Source of the DNA: Lutibacter sp. A64 | GTDB lineage: Bacteria; Bacteroidota; Bacteroidia; Flavobacteriales; Flavobacteriaceae | Direction: 5' to 3' | DNA length: 64,000 bases | Assembly (NCBI RefSeq): GCF_022429565.1 | Contig: NZ_CP092487.1 | Coordinates: 2,188,001-2,252,000 of the forward strand | Shown here: in pieces, positions 49,063 through 56,435 of the stretch | How the letters are laid out: every line of letters starts with the position of its first letter | Position numbering within the stretch: the first letter of the stretch is position 1 | Translations under genes and position numbers: made by a program | Notes under the pieces: generated by a model | What the model saw: only the letters and a program-made list of their open reading frames with translations | What the model was told of the DNA's origin: nothing | Databases searched by the model: none

Positions 49063-49655
49063 GCAGTCTTAATTTAATATTAATACAAGGTGAAACCGTA
49101 AAACTACCTACCAAATACGGTAATTTTGAATTAACGGTTTTTAAAGAAACTACATCTAAACTTGAACATATTGTACTCTTAAAAGGAAATTCAAAAACAG
49201 AAGGAACTTGGTTAACACGCGTACATTCGGCTTGCGCTACAGGAGATTTATTTGGCTCGCTACGTTGTGATTGTGGAGAACAACTTGAAAAATCGCTTCA
49301 ACTTATAGAAGAAAACGGAAAAGGAATTGTTATTTATTTAATGCAAGAAGGGCGCGGAATTGGGCTCCTAAATAAAGTTAAAGCCTACAAACTACAAGAA
49401 AATGGCATGGATACCGTAGAAGCGAATTTACATCTTGGATTTAAGCCTGATGAAAGATCCTACGATATTGCAGCCTCAATATTAAAATCATTGCATATTT
49501 CTGAAATTAATCTATTAACCAACAACCCCGATAAAATTGAAAAACTTGAAGAAAATGGCATTCAAATTAAAGAAAGAATTCCGTTAAAAATCACACCCAA
49601 TGTTCACAATATAAAATATTTTAAAACTAAAGTTTTAAAAATGGGGCATTTATAA
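49059..49655 (+). CDS. ribA: GTP cyclohydrolase II, stand-alone
   Basis: 198 residues, full length for the single-domain enzyme. It opens GTP's ring to form the riboflavin precursor. Zinc-ligand cysteines occur in HSACATGDLFGSLRCDCGEQ; catalytic/substrate motifs YLMQEGRGIGLLNKVKAYKL, DTVEANLHLGFKPDERSYDI, LLTNNPDKIEKLEENGI. Most Bacteroidetes carry a fused RibBA instead, so a separate copy inside this operon may be a paralogue serving another pterin or flavin-like pathway. ATG overlaps the previous stop (49059-49062). Confidence 0.92.
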   Translation: MSSLNLILIQGETVKLPTKYGNFELTVFKETTSKLEHIVLLKGNSKTEGTWLTRVHSACATGDLFGSLRCDCGEQLEKSLQLIEENGKGIVIYLMQEGRGIGLLNKVKAYKLQENGMDTVEANLHLGFKPDERSYDIAASILKSLHISEINLLTNNPDKIEKLEENGIQIKERIPLKITPNVHNIKYFKTKVLKMGHL

Positions 49656-49701
49656 AATAGAGCTAGAAACTCAATAATACATCAAAAACAAATACAAACA
49701 C

Positions 49702-50490
49702 ATGAAACTAACAGTATTAACCGAAAATTACGCAGGAGATAAGTTTGAAGCCGAACACGGACTATCGTACTTAATAGAACATAACAACCACAAAATATTG
49801 TTTGATACTGGAGCTACAGATGTATTTTTAAGAAATGCCAAAATTTTAAATATTGATATTAAAAATGAAATTAACACTGTAGTTTTAAGTCACGGACATT
49901 GGGATCACGGTGGCGGATTAGAGTATCTTAACAATAAAACCTTAATAACGCATCCTAGCTCATTTATAAAAAGATATAGAAAAAAGGATAAATCGTCTAT
50001 TGGGTTGACTTTGAGTGAAGATGAATTAAAAGAAAAATTCAAAATAATTAAAACCAGTAAACCTTATATTATAAACGATAATATGATTTTTTTAGGTGAA
50101 ATCCCTAGATTAAACAAATTTGAAGCCAAAAAAACATCTTTTATAGATAGTAAAAGAAAACTGGATTTTGTACCCGATGATTCTGCCTTGGTACTATTAA
50201 ACAAAGAAGAAATTATAATAGTTACAGGTTGCTCGCATTCTGGAATATGTAATATTGTAGATTATGCTCAAAAAAAGTTTAAACGCTCTAAAATTAAAGC
50301 GGTAATTGGCGGATTTCATTTAAAAGAAAATAATGTTCAAACACAAAAAACAATTGAGTTTTTAAAAAAATGTAACATTTCAGAAATCTATCCATCACAT
50401 TGCACTGCTGAACCTGCACTAGAAGCTTTTGAACAAGATTTCAAATTTGATCGCGTAAAAACAGGTATGACACTTACTTTTTGGGAATAG
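49702..50490 (+). CDS. MBL-fold metallo-hydrolase, COG1237 type
   Basis: 262 residues. Metal ligands: SHGHWDHGGGLEYL (HxHxDH), GCSHSGICNIV, GGFHLKENN and PSHCTAEPALEAF. This pattern matches the subgroup including archaeal dihydropterin aminobenzene-phosphate synthase of methanopterin biosynthesis, so a pterin-type substrate is possible. It lies 46 bases after ribA in the same direction, the apparent last gene of the operon. Confidence 0.88.
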   Translation: MKLTVLTENYAGDKFEAEHGLSYLIEHNNHKILFDTGATDVFLRNAKILNIDIKNEINTVVLSHGHWDHGGGLEYLNNKTLITHPSSFIKRYRKKDKSSIGLTLSEDELKEKFKIIKTSKPYIINDNMIFLGEIPRLNKFEAKKTSFIDSKRKLDFVPDDSALVLLNKEEIIIVTGCSHSGICNIVDYAQKKFKRSKIKAVIGGFHLKENNVQTQKTIEFLKKCNISEIYPSHCTAEPALEAFEQDFKFDRVKTGMTLTFWE

Positions 50491-50738
50491 ATTAATTTAT
50501 CTATTTACGTTAATAATTATTGGCATCCCCAGCACTTCAATTCCGCTCATAAACCGCTCATTGGGCGGAATAGATGTGTTTTTAAATTTCTGTATAAAAT
50601 GTGCTGAATCAAATTCAGTACAGTGGTTTCTATACTTTTTAAACAACCTCATTATTTTTTTAGTTAATTTCGCCTTTAAAATCACAGTACTTAGAAAATC
50701 CAAACCCTTTTCTAAATAATTATGTGAATTACTTTAAA

Positions 50739-51689
50739 ATGAATTACAAATTATTAGCATCTCCTCTACAAGGATTTACAGATTTTAGGTTTAGAAATGC
50801 ACAAAACAATATATTTGGTGGTATTGATACTTTTTACGCACCATACATACGATTGAATGGAAAACGCATTATTAAAAATTCATATCAAAGAGATTTATTG
50901 CCCGAAAACAATAAAGTTCCAGAATTAATACCTCAAATTATTACTAATGATGCCGATGAATTTTTATTTGTAGTCGACTATGTGCAACAACTTGGCTACA
51001 AAGAATTAAACTGGAATTTAGGTTGTCCCTACCCAATGGTTACTAAATGCGGAATGGGCTCTGGACTTATAAATGATGCTCAAAAAATTAACGAAATTCT
51101 AAAAAAAGTACATTCAGAATCTGATATTTTAGTTTCTATGAAAATGCGTTTGGGCTACGAAAACAGCGAAGAAATTTTAAAAACACTTCCTATATTAGAC
51201 ACATTTCCGCTTAAAAATATTGCAATTCACGCACGTATTGGAAAACAATTGTACAAAGGAGGTGTAGATTTAGAAGGCTTTCAAAAATGTATTGATACAG
51301 TAAAACATACACTGTATTACAACGGTGATATTACTTCAGTAGCTAAATTTAGAGAAATGCAAGAATTGTTTCCAACAATAAACCATTGGATGATTGGTAG
51401 AGGTTTAATTGCAGATCCTTTTTTACCAAGTATGATTAAAAATAACACCTTAGAATACCCTGAAAACAGGATAAAATTATTTACAGAATTTCACAATACC
51501 TTGTACCAACAATACAGCCAATCGCTTTCGGGAGCTACACACATTCTACTAAAAATGCACCACCTTTGGGAGTATTTTTCTAAATCATTTTCAGATCCAC
51601 GTAAAACTTTAAAGAAAATAAAAAAAGCAAAAAGTATTAGAAATTACGAAGCCGCTGTAAACGATATTTTTAATAATGAAACCCGTTAA
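50739..51689 (+). CDS. tRNA-dihydrouridine synthase (DusC-like)
   Basis: 316 residues from the ATG at 50739 (a GTG at 50724 adds five residues). FMN-dependent TIM barrel: LLASPLQGFTDFRFRNAQNN, then NWNLGCPYPMVTKCGMGSGL with the catalytic Cys in KCGMGSGL, SMKMRLGYENSEE, AIHARIGKQLYKG and MIGRGLIADPFL. It reduces specific uridines in tRNA; the target position cannot be told from sequence. Confidence 0.93.
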   Translation: MNYKLLASPLQGFTDFRFRNAQNNIFGGIDTFYAPYIRLNGKRIIKNSYQRDLLPENNKVPELIPQIITNDADEFLFVVDYVQQLGYKELNWNLGCPYPMVTKCGMGSGLINDAQKINEILKKVHSESDILVSMKMRLGYENSEEILKTLPILDTFPLKNIAIHARIGKQLYKGGVDLEGFQKCIDTVKHTLYYNGDITSVAKFREMQELFPTINHWMIGRGLIADPFLPSMIKNNTLEYPENRIKLFTEFHNTLYQQYSQSLSGATHILLKMHHLWEYFSKSFSDPRKTLKKIKKAKSIRNYEAAVNDIFNNETR

Positions 51690-51705
51690 TTAATACCTAT
51701 TTTTT

Positions 51706-52587
51706 ATGACTCCATTAATAAGCATTATTATAGTATCTACAATTATAATTTACATTTGGAAACGTAAAAACACCAACTCTTGGAAAAAACCTACAAAATC
51801 TTTTCCTAAAGAATGGAGAGTTATTTTAATAGAAAACATCACTTTTTACAACGCTTTAACCAAGGCTGAGCAAACAAAATTTGAATATCAAATACAAGAA
51901 TTTTTATTGAATTGTAGAATAACAGGTATTAAAACTACTGTAAATTTAGTCGATAAATTATTGGTAGCTTCTAGTGCTGTAATTCCTGTTTTTGGTTTTG
52001 ACAATTGGACTTATTCCAATATTAACGAAGTACTAATTTACCCAAATTCTTTTAACAAAGACTTTAAATTAGAAGGTGAAAACAGAGCCATTTTAGGAAT
52101 GGTTGGCACTGGTTATATGGACGGAATTATGATACTTTCTAAACAAGCCTTACATCACGGTTTTAAAAATGAATCGGATAAAAAAAACACTGCAATACAC
52201 GAATTTGTGCATTTAATTGATAAAACTGGCGGAACAATAGACGGAATTCCTTCGGTACTTATGGAAAAGCAATATGCCATACCGTGGATTGATTTAATAA
52301 ACAAAAAAATTGATGAAATTTACGATGGAAAATCTGACATAAACCCGTATGGAGGTACAAACAGAGCAGAGTTTTTCTCGGTTATTAGCGAATACTTTTT
52401 TGAACGTCCAAAACTTTTAGAAAGAAAACACCCAGAACTGTATATACTTTTAGAAAAAATATTTAAACAAGATATGGCTGCTAGAAATTTAAATAAAAAA
52501 GCCGTTAAAATTGAACGCAACAGTCCTTGTCCTTGCAACAGCGGTAAAAAGTTTAAAAAATGTTGCGGAACTTCACATTACAATTAA
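51706..52587 (+). CDS. M90-family zinc peptidase (MtfA-like) with C-terminal SEC-C motif
   Basis: 293 residues. N-terminal transmembrane helix (~3-16), then an MtfA-like domain: LLVASSAVIPVFGFDNW, zinc site AIHEFVHLIDKTGG (HEFVH) and AEFFSVISEYFFERP with the third ligand. The last ~25 residues are a SEC-C zinc motif (NSPCPCNSGKKFKKCCG), as in SecA. The tail may bind ribosomes or zinc. It starts 16 bases after the dus gene. Confidence 0.9.
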   Translation: MTPLISIIIVSTIIIYIWKRKNTNSWKKPTKSFPKEWRVILIENITFYNALTKAEQTKFEYQIQEFLLNCRITGIKTTVNLVDKLLVASSAVIPVFGFDNWTYSNINEVLIYPNSFNKDFKLEGENRAILGMVGTGYMDGIMILSKQALHHGFKNESDKKNTAIHEFVHLIDKTGGTIDGIPSVLMEKQYAIPWIDLINKKIDEIYDGKSDINPYGGTNRAEFFSVISEYFFERPKLLERKHPELYILLEKIFKQDMAARNLNKKAVKIERNSPCPCNSGKKFKKCCGTSHYN

Positions 52588-52710
52588 AAACACAGATTAA
52601 CAAATTAATTTTTTTTGATTAAATTTGAGCTACTACTAAAAAATTGCAATAGTATTTGTGTTTACACCGATTTTATTGAGGGATAAACATTATTAAATTA
52701 ATTATATAAC

Positions 52711-53483
52711 ACGTTGTAGGTAATTAAAAAAATGACAAATATGAAAACAGAAATTACATTCGTATTATTTTTACTTTTTACGATTAATTCATTTTCGCAA
52801 GATTCAAAATTTTCTATTGGAGTAAATTTCCCAGTTCTGATTGACAACAATCATTACGGAGAAAATTATAATGGAATAATCGATTTAGGATTAGAATATC
52901 GTATTTCAAATTTTGGATTTATGGATTTAGGATTCGCTCTAAATACATCCTTATTTAATACAAGTTACGAGATTAGTTCTGACTTTACTACATTTAACGT
53001 AAAAGAGAACATTTTTTTTATAAGACCAAAAGTATTTTCAGAAATTATTTTTAAGTCTAATGAGAAAATTCATCCGAGAATTGGTGTAGGATATACATTT
53101 ATCAAATCAAAAGTATCAGCAAAGAGTTCTGATTTTCCAAATGAATCGAAATCTTATTCTGATAATGGGCTAAATCTAAATTTAGGAGTTGCATATGATA
53201 TAACCAATAAAATTTTCATTCAAGCCCAATATGATTACATAAAGAAAAAGATCTCAAAAGAAGTTCCTGACTATAAATATTATTCAAATATAAACTTCTT
53301 AAATATTGGATTAGGATATAGATTTTAATGAATCAATAAAAAACTACCTACAACACCTCATATAATTTATGCTTACATTCGAACTAACATTAACGACAAA
53401 CATTCAACAAACGATTTGCTACGGCAGAAAAATCTCCGATTTTCCAGTCGCACAAATCATATAAAATCACGTTGTAATTCATT
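52711..53483. repeat. Cassette-like inverted and direct repeats around orphan genes
   Basis: ACGTTGTAGGTAATT (52711-52725) precedes the barrel gene, and its near reverse complement AACTACCTACAACA (53342-53355) follows it. A direct relative, CACGTTGTAATTCAT (53469-53483), precedes the next orphan gene. Between the two is a hairpin (AAAATC 53429-53434 with GATTTT 53438-53443, loop TCC) within CGGCAGAAAAATCTCCG. The arrangement suggests repeated recombination sites around small genes. Confidence 0.45.
52732..53328 (+). CDS. Outer-membrane beta-barrel protein
   Basis: 198 residues; ATG 52732 or 52741 (MKTEITFVLFLLFTINSFSQ, signal peptide). The mature part is an alternating hydrophobic beta pattern with GLEYRISNFGFMDLGFALNT, PRIGVGYTFIKSKVS and a final Phe (NIGLGYRF), typical of an 8-stranded porin-family barrel. 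It sits between the inverted repeats. No operon partner. Confidence 0.8.
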   Translation: MTNMKTEITFVLFLLFTINSFSQDSKFSIGVNFPVLIDNNHYGENYNGIIDLGLEYRISNFGFMDLGFALNTSLFNTSYEISSDFTTFNVKENIFFIRPKVFSEIIFKSNEKIHPRIGVGYTFIKSKVSAKSSDFPNESKSYSDNGLNLNLGVAYDITNKIFIQAQYDYIKKKISKEVPDYKYYSNINFLNIGLGYRF

Positions 53484-53503
53484 ACCGATGAAAAATTTGT
53501 AAA

Positions 53504-53953
53504 ATGATAAAATATAGATATATAATAGCTTCAATATTTTTAATAATTATTACAATTTTTATTTTCATACCGAGACCAATAGAAAAGATATATATAGCTT
53601 ATGATGAGAAAGAGAATGATTGTAATTCAAAGATTATAAAGCAAAATTTATTGAATGATTCATATTTGATTTGTGATGGATTTAAATTTCTAAATTTTGT
53701 AAAAATTAAAGATAAAAAATCTAAAACTTTAGATTTAGATAAAATTGACAAATTTAAAATTGTTTCGAAAAAAGAATTCCTCAATAGATTTAATAATGAC
53801 AAAGTATCGAAAGAAAAATACTCTTTTGATTTATTAGATAGAAATAAATTGTTTGAGTTTAATTTAATAACAAAAGATACATTTTCTGATAAGATAAATA
53901 TTATTCCTGTAAAACAAATTCGAGTTTTATGTAAGCTTAAATTGATAGATTAA
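53504..53953 (+). CDS. Hypothetical membrane-anchored protein
   Basis: 149 residues. N-terminal hydrophobic helix (YIIASIFLIIITIFIFIP) followed by a Lys-rich, Ile-rich domain with SKKEFLNRFNNDKVSKEKYS. No family recognised. It has the look of an accessory, cassette-type gene: orphan, A/T-rich, and placed after a repeat. Confidence 0.65.
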   Translation: MIKYRYIIASIFLIIITIFIFIPRPIEKIYIAYDEKENDCNSKIIKQNLLNDSYLICDGFKFLNFVKIKDKKSKTLDLDKIDKFKIVSKKEFLNRFNNDKVSKEKYSFDLLDRNKLFEFNLITKDTFSDKINIIPVKQIRVLCKLKLID

Positions 53954-53962
53954 TTAAATTAG

Positions 53963-54433
53963 ACTGATTTATTAAAAGCATTATGGAATGCAACAGTATT
54001 TTATGTTGACAGAAAAAAATGCTGGTTAATCACAAACGGAGTGACCAAATACAATGTAATTCTGACTAATATAAAATCATCGGATTTGAGTAAGATTGAG
54101 CAAATTTTTAAAGAAGCTCTTTTCGAACAATTAATTTTTGACGGAATAAAAATAGACTTTGAAATTCTAAATTTAATTATTGGTGAACTAATTTTTCTGC
54201 CAACTGATAACGATCGAAGTACAACTGGATTTCAAAATCAAAGACTTTATGAACTAGATTTTTGGAAAAATGATTTTGGTGATTTAGAAAATATGCCAAT
54301 TAAAGACTTTACAAACCTATTGAATAAAAGCCCTATTCATATTGGAAAAGAACGTAAAATGTTTGATTATACAAATTCAATTTTAACCAAAAAAAAAGAC
54401 CGTTTAAAAAAACGATCTTTAATAGTTATATAG
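53963..54433 (+). pseudogene. 5'-truncated DUF6933-like gene
   Basis: The open frame runs from just after a TAG at 53960 to the stop at 54431-54433, but has no ATG; a GTG at 54041 gives 130 residues. Reading from 53963, the product resembles the DUF6933 family: LWNATVFYVDRKKCWLITNG, then KYNVILTNIKSSDLSKIEQI, and PTDNDRSTTGF. The matching residues extend upstream of the GTG, so the natural N-terminus is missing. It probably lost its start when the neighbouring accessory stretch was inserted. Function of the family is unknown. Confidence 0.5.
54395..54420 (-). terminator. Terminator shared by the DUF6933 remnant and csp gene
   Basis: AAAGACCGTTT and AAACGATCTTT form a stem with one C-A mismatch, flanked by A-runs on the left. 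On the minus strand the T-run follows, serving the cold-shock gene ending at 54469. Confidence 0.6.
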
Positions 54434-54468
54434 TGTATATCTTTATTTAATATACATTATTTGGTTCT

Positions 54469-54663
54469 TTAGTCTATAACTTCAACGTTAATAGCATTTA
54501 AACCTTTTCTTCCTTCTTGAGTGTTGAACTGAACTTTGTCATCTTCTCTAATTTCATCTGTTAAACCAGAATTATGTACGAAAATGTCTTCACCAGTTTC
54601 TGATGATTTAATAAATCCAAATCCTTTTGTGTTGTCGAAAAATTTTACTGTGCCTTCTTGCAT
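54469..54663 (-). CDS. Cold-shock-domain protein (CspA family)
   Basis: 64 residues, one cold-shock domain. It contains the RNP-1 motif KGFGFIKS and RNP-2 motif DIFVHNSGL. Binds single-stranded RNA or DNA and acts as an RNA chaperone. A possible long leader (54664 to ~54884) is consistent with post-transcriptional control, as in other csp genes. Confidence 0.94.
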   Translation of the reverse strand: MQEGTVKFFDNTKGFGFIKSSETGEDIFVHNSGLTDEIREDDKVQFNTQEGRKGLNAINVEVID

Positions 54664-54890
54664 CTTTACTTAATTTTAAATTGTTATTATTTTTTCACAA
54701 TAAAGAATAGCCTAATTAAGATAAGCATAATAAAATATTATTATTGAAATTGTAAAAACAATTCTTATAATTTAATGCGCTATTGAAAAAAGTAATTGTA
54801 AATATAAAATTGGAAAGAAGAGAAAAACTCGTAAAAACTAATTGTACTATATACTACCTTAAAACTCTATAGGTATCTTTTATTGTTTTG

Positions 54891-54898
54891 CAAACATA
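54891..54898 (-). promoter_or_regulatory. -7 box of the csp gene
   Basis: On the minus strand this reads TATGTTTG, exact TAnnTTTG, ~230 bases before the ATG at 54663. This implies an unusually long 5' untranslated region. Confidence 0.5.
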
Positions 54899-55003
54899 CG
54901 ACATTTATTTAACACTTACTAAATAATTTAACATTAATGTTGTTTTTCAACAATTTCAATTTAATTATCAAATCGATTATTTACGCCTCGTAAAATTTAT
55001 ACT

Positions 55004-55011
55004 TACATTTG
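55004..55011 (+). promoter_or_regulatory. -7 box of the SBF-like transporter gene
   Basis: TACATTTG, exact TAnnTTTG, 23 bases before the ATG at 55035. Confidence 0.55.
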
Positions 55012-55034
55012 AAATAAAAATAAAGAAACCATTT

Positions 55035-56006
55035 ATGAAAGTAAAAATCGACAGATTTGTACTTGCTATTATAATAGTAATTTGCCTAGCTTATATTTTT
55101 CCACAGTGGGGAATTCCAGAGAGTAAAATCCCCATAGATACAATTAGTTCTGTAGGAATTTCACTTATTTTCTTTTTCTACGGACTAAAATTAAGTTCTA
55201 CAAAATTAAAACAAGGCCTTAAAAATTGGAAATTGCATATTTTAATACAAGCATCTACCTTTTTGTTATTTCCTTTATTAGTGTTACTATTTCAACCTTT
55301 TATTCAAAATGAAGAACAAAAAATAATTTGGTTAGCATTTTTTTTCCTGGCTGCACTTCCTTCAACCGTATCTTCATCAGTTGTTATGGTTTCAATAGCA
55401 AAAGGGAACATCCCTGCTGCAATTTTTAATGCTAGTATTTCTGGAATTATTGGTGTTGCTCTAACTCCTTTATGGATGGGATTGTTTGTTCAAAATACTC
55501 AAACAGATTTTAATTTTATAGATATTTATATAAAGCTTATCGTACAAATAATACTTCCAGTAGTTTTTGGATTGCTTTTACAACGTTTCTTTGGAAAATA
55601 TGCCCAAAAATATACCAAGCAATTAACATTATTCGACAAGTCTGTAATTCTATTAATCATTTACAAAAGTTTTGCAAGCTCGTTTAATGATAATATTTTT
55701 AGCACGGTATCTTTATTAGATTTACTATTACTTTTTATTGCTGTTTTAGCGTTGTTTGCAATGCTGTTTTATTTAACAAGTTTTTTAGCAAAAAAAATGA
55801 AATTCAATATTGAAGATCAAATTACTGCTCAATTTTGTGGAACTAAAAAATCGTTGGTTCACGGAACCGTATTTTCTAAAATAATTTTTGGACATATGTC
55901 TTCAATTGGTATTATTTTATTACCTCTAATGCTATACCACGCCATACAATTACTAATAATTAGTATTGTTGCATCTAAAATGGGACTTAAAAATCAAACA
56001 GAATAA
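55035..56006 (+). CDS. SBF-like bile acid:sodium symporter family protein
   Basis: 323 residues with about ten hydrophobic segments. Features: IFPQWGIPESKIPIDTISSV, IFFFYGLKLSSTKLKQGLKN, ALPSTVSSSVVMVSIAKGNI and the GTKKSLVHGTVFSKIIFGH segment, matching the SBF-like (YfeH) branch of the bile-acid/sodium symporter superfamily. Substrate is not bile acid necessarily; it is unknown here. Divergent from the csp gene. Confidence 0.88.
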   Translation: MKVKIDRFVLAIIIVICLAYIFPQWGIPESKIPIDTISSVGISLIFFFYGLKLSSTKLKQGLKNWKLHILIQASTFLLFPLLVLLFQPFIQNEEQKIIWLAFFFLAALPSTVSSSVVMVSIAKGNIPAAIFNASISGIIGVALTPLWMGLFVQNTQTDFNFIDIYIKLIVQIILPVVFGLLLQRFFGKYAQKYTKQLTLFDKSVILLIIYKSFASSFNDNIFSTVSLLDLLLLFIAVLALFAMLFYLTSFLAKKMKFNIEDQITAQFCGTKKSLVHGTVFSKIIFGHMSSIGIILLPLMLYHAIQLLIISIVASKMGLKNQTE

Positions 56007-56435
56007 ATATTTAAATTATAAATCTGTTTTTTACAAAACCTTAATTTAAGATATGCTAAAAACAGCTACTCAAATTTAGATATAAAAGATTTTATAGTCC
56101 TAATATTAAGAAAAGGTTAATTGTTGAATAACCAGCATTTTAGAAATAATAAATCCGTTACTTTGTTTTGATATTATACTTTACTTAAGTATATTTAATG
56201 CTTCAAAAATCAATATATGAACCAATATCTTTTTTTAAATGAAAGCCCACAAAAACATTGAAGATAATTCGACTTCTTATATCAAAGAATTTGCATTAAA
56301 AAATTATAAAACTTATGTAACACATTTTAAAAGCAGAAATTTACAACCACCAATGCCATTTCAAGATTTCTTAAAAAACTATACTTCACAAGAAAACTGA
56401 TTTTTATAGCATTATTTTATAAAAATTGTTTAAAC
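56007..56435. other. Intergenic region with one small ORF
   Basis: 429 bases between the transporter and the convergent ABC exporter. It holds a 53-codon frame at 56239-56400 (listed separately) and otherwise AT-rich sequence without obvious repeats. Confidence 0.5.
56239..56400 (+). CDS. Small hypothetical ORF, 53 residues
   Basis: ATG at 56239, TGA at 56398-56400. Product starts MKAHKNIEDNSTSYIKEFAL and ends with LKNYTSQEN. Mixed hydrophobic and charged residues and a helical Tyr/Lys-rich middle look protein-like. No family recognised. No strong ribosome site; upstream only an AT-rich run. It could be spurious. Confidence 0.4.
   Translation: MKAHKNIEDNSTSYIKEFALKNYKTYVTHFKSRNLQPPMPFQDFLKNYTSQEN

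Larger units (their letters stand above)
54664..55034 (-). other. Divergent intergenic region with csp leader
   Basis: 371 bases without genes. From the csp ATG leftwards in minus sense it holds ~220 bases of leader including small hairpins (54727-54744; AATTGT 54748-54753 with ACAATT 54758-54763) and then a -7 box (54891-54898). The right end carries a -7 box for the transporter gene (55004-55011). Confidence 0.6.

Noticed and set aside
50497-50703. 68-codon minus-strand frame between the MBL gene and the dus gene
   Set aside because: It needs a TTG start, has no ribosome site, and shows no recognised domain; treated as a chance frame.
52711-53483. Classical integron attC sites
   Set aside because: The repeat cores GTTGTAG/GTTGTAA do not fit GTTRRRY, and no integrase is present in the window; kept only as cassette-like.
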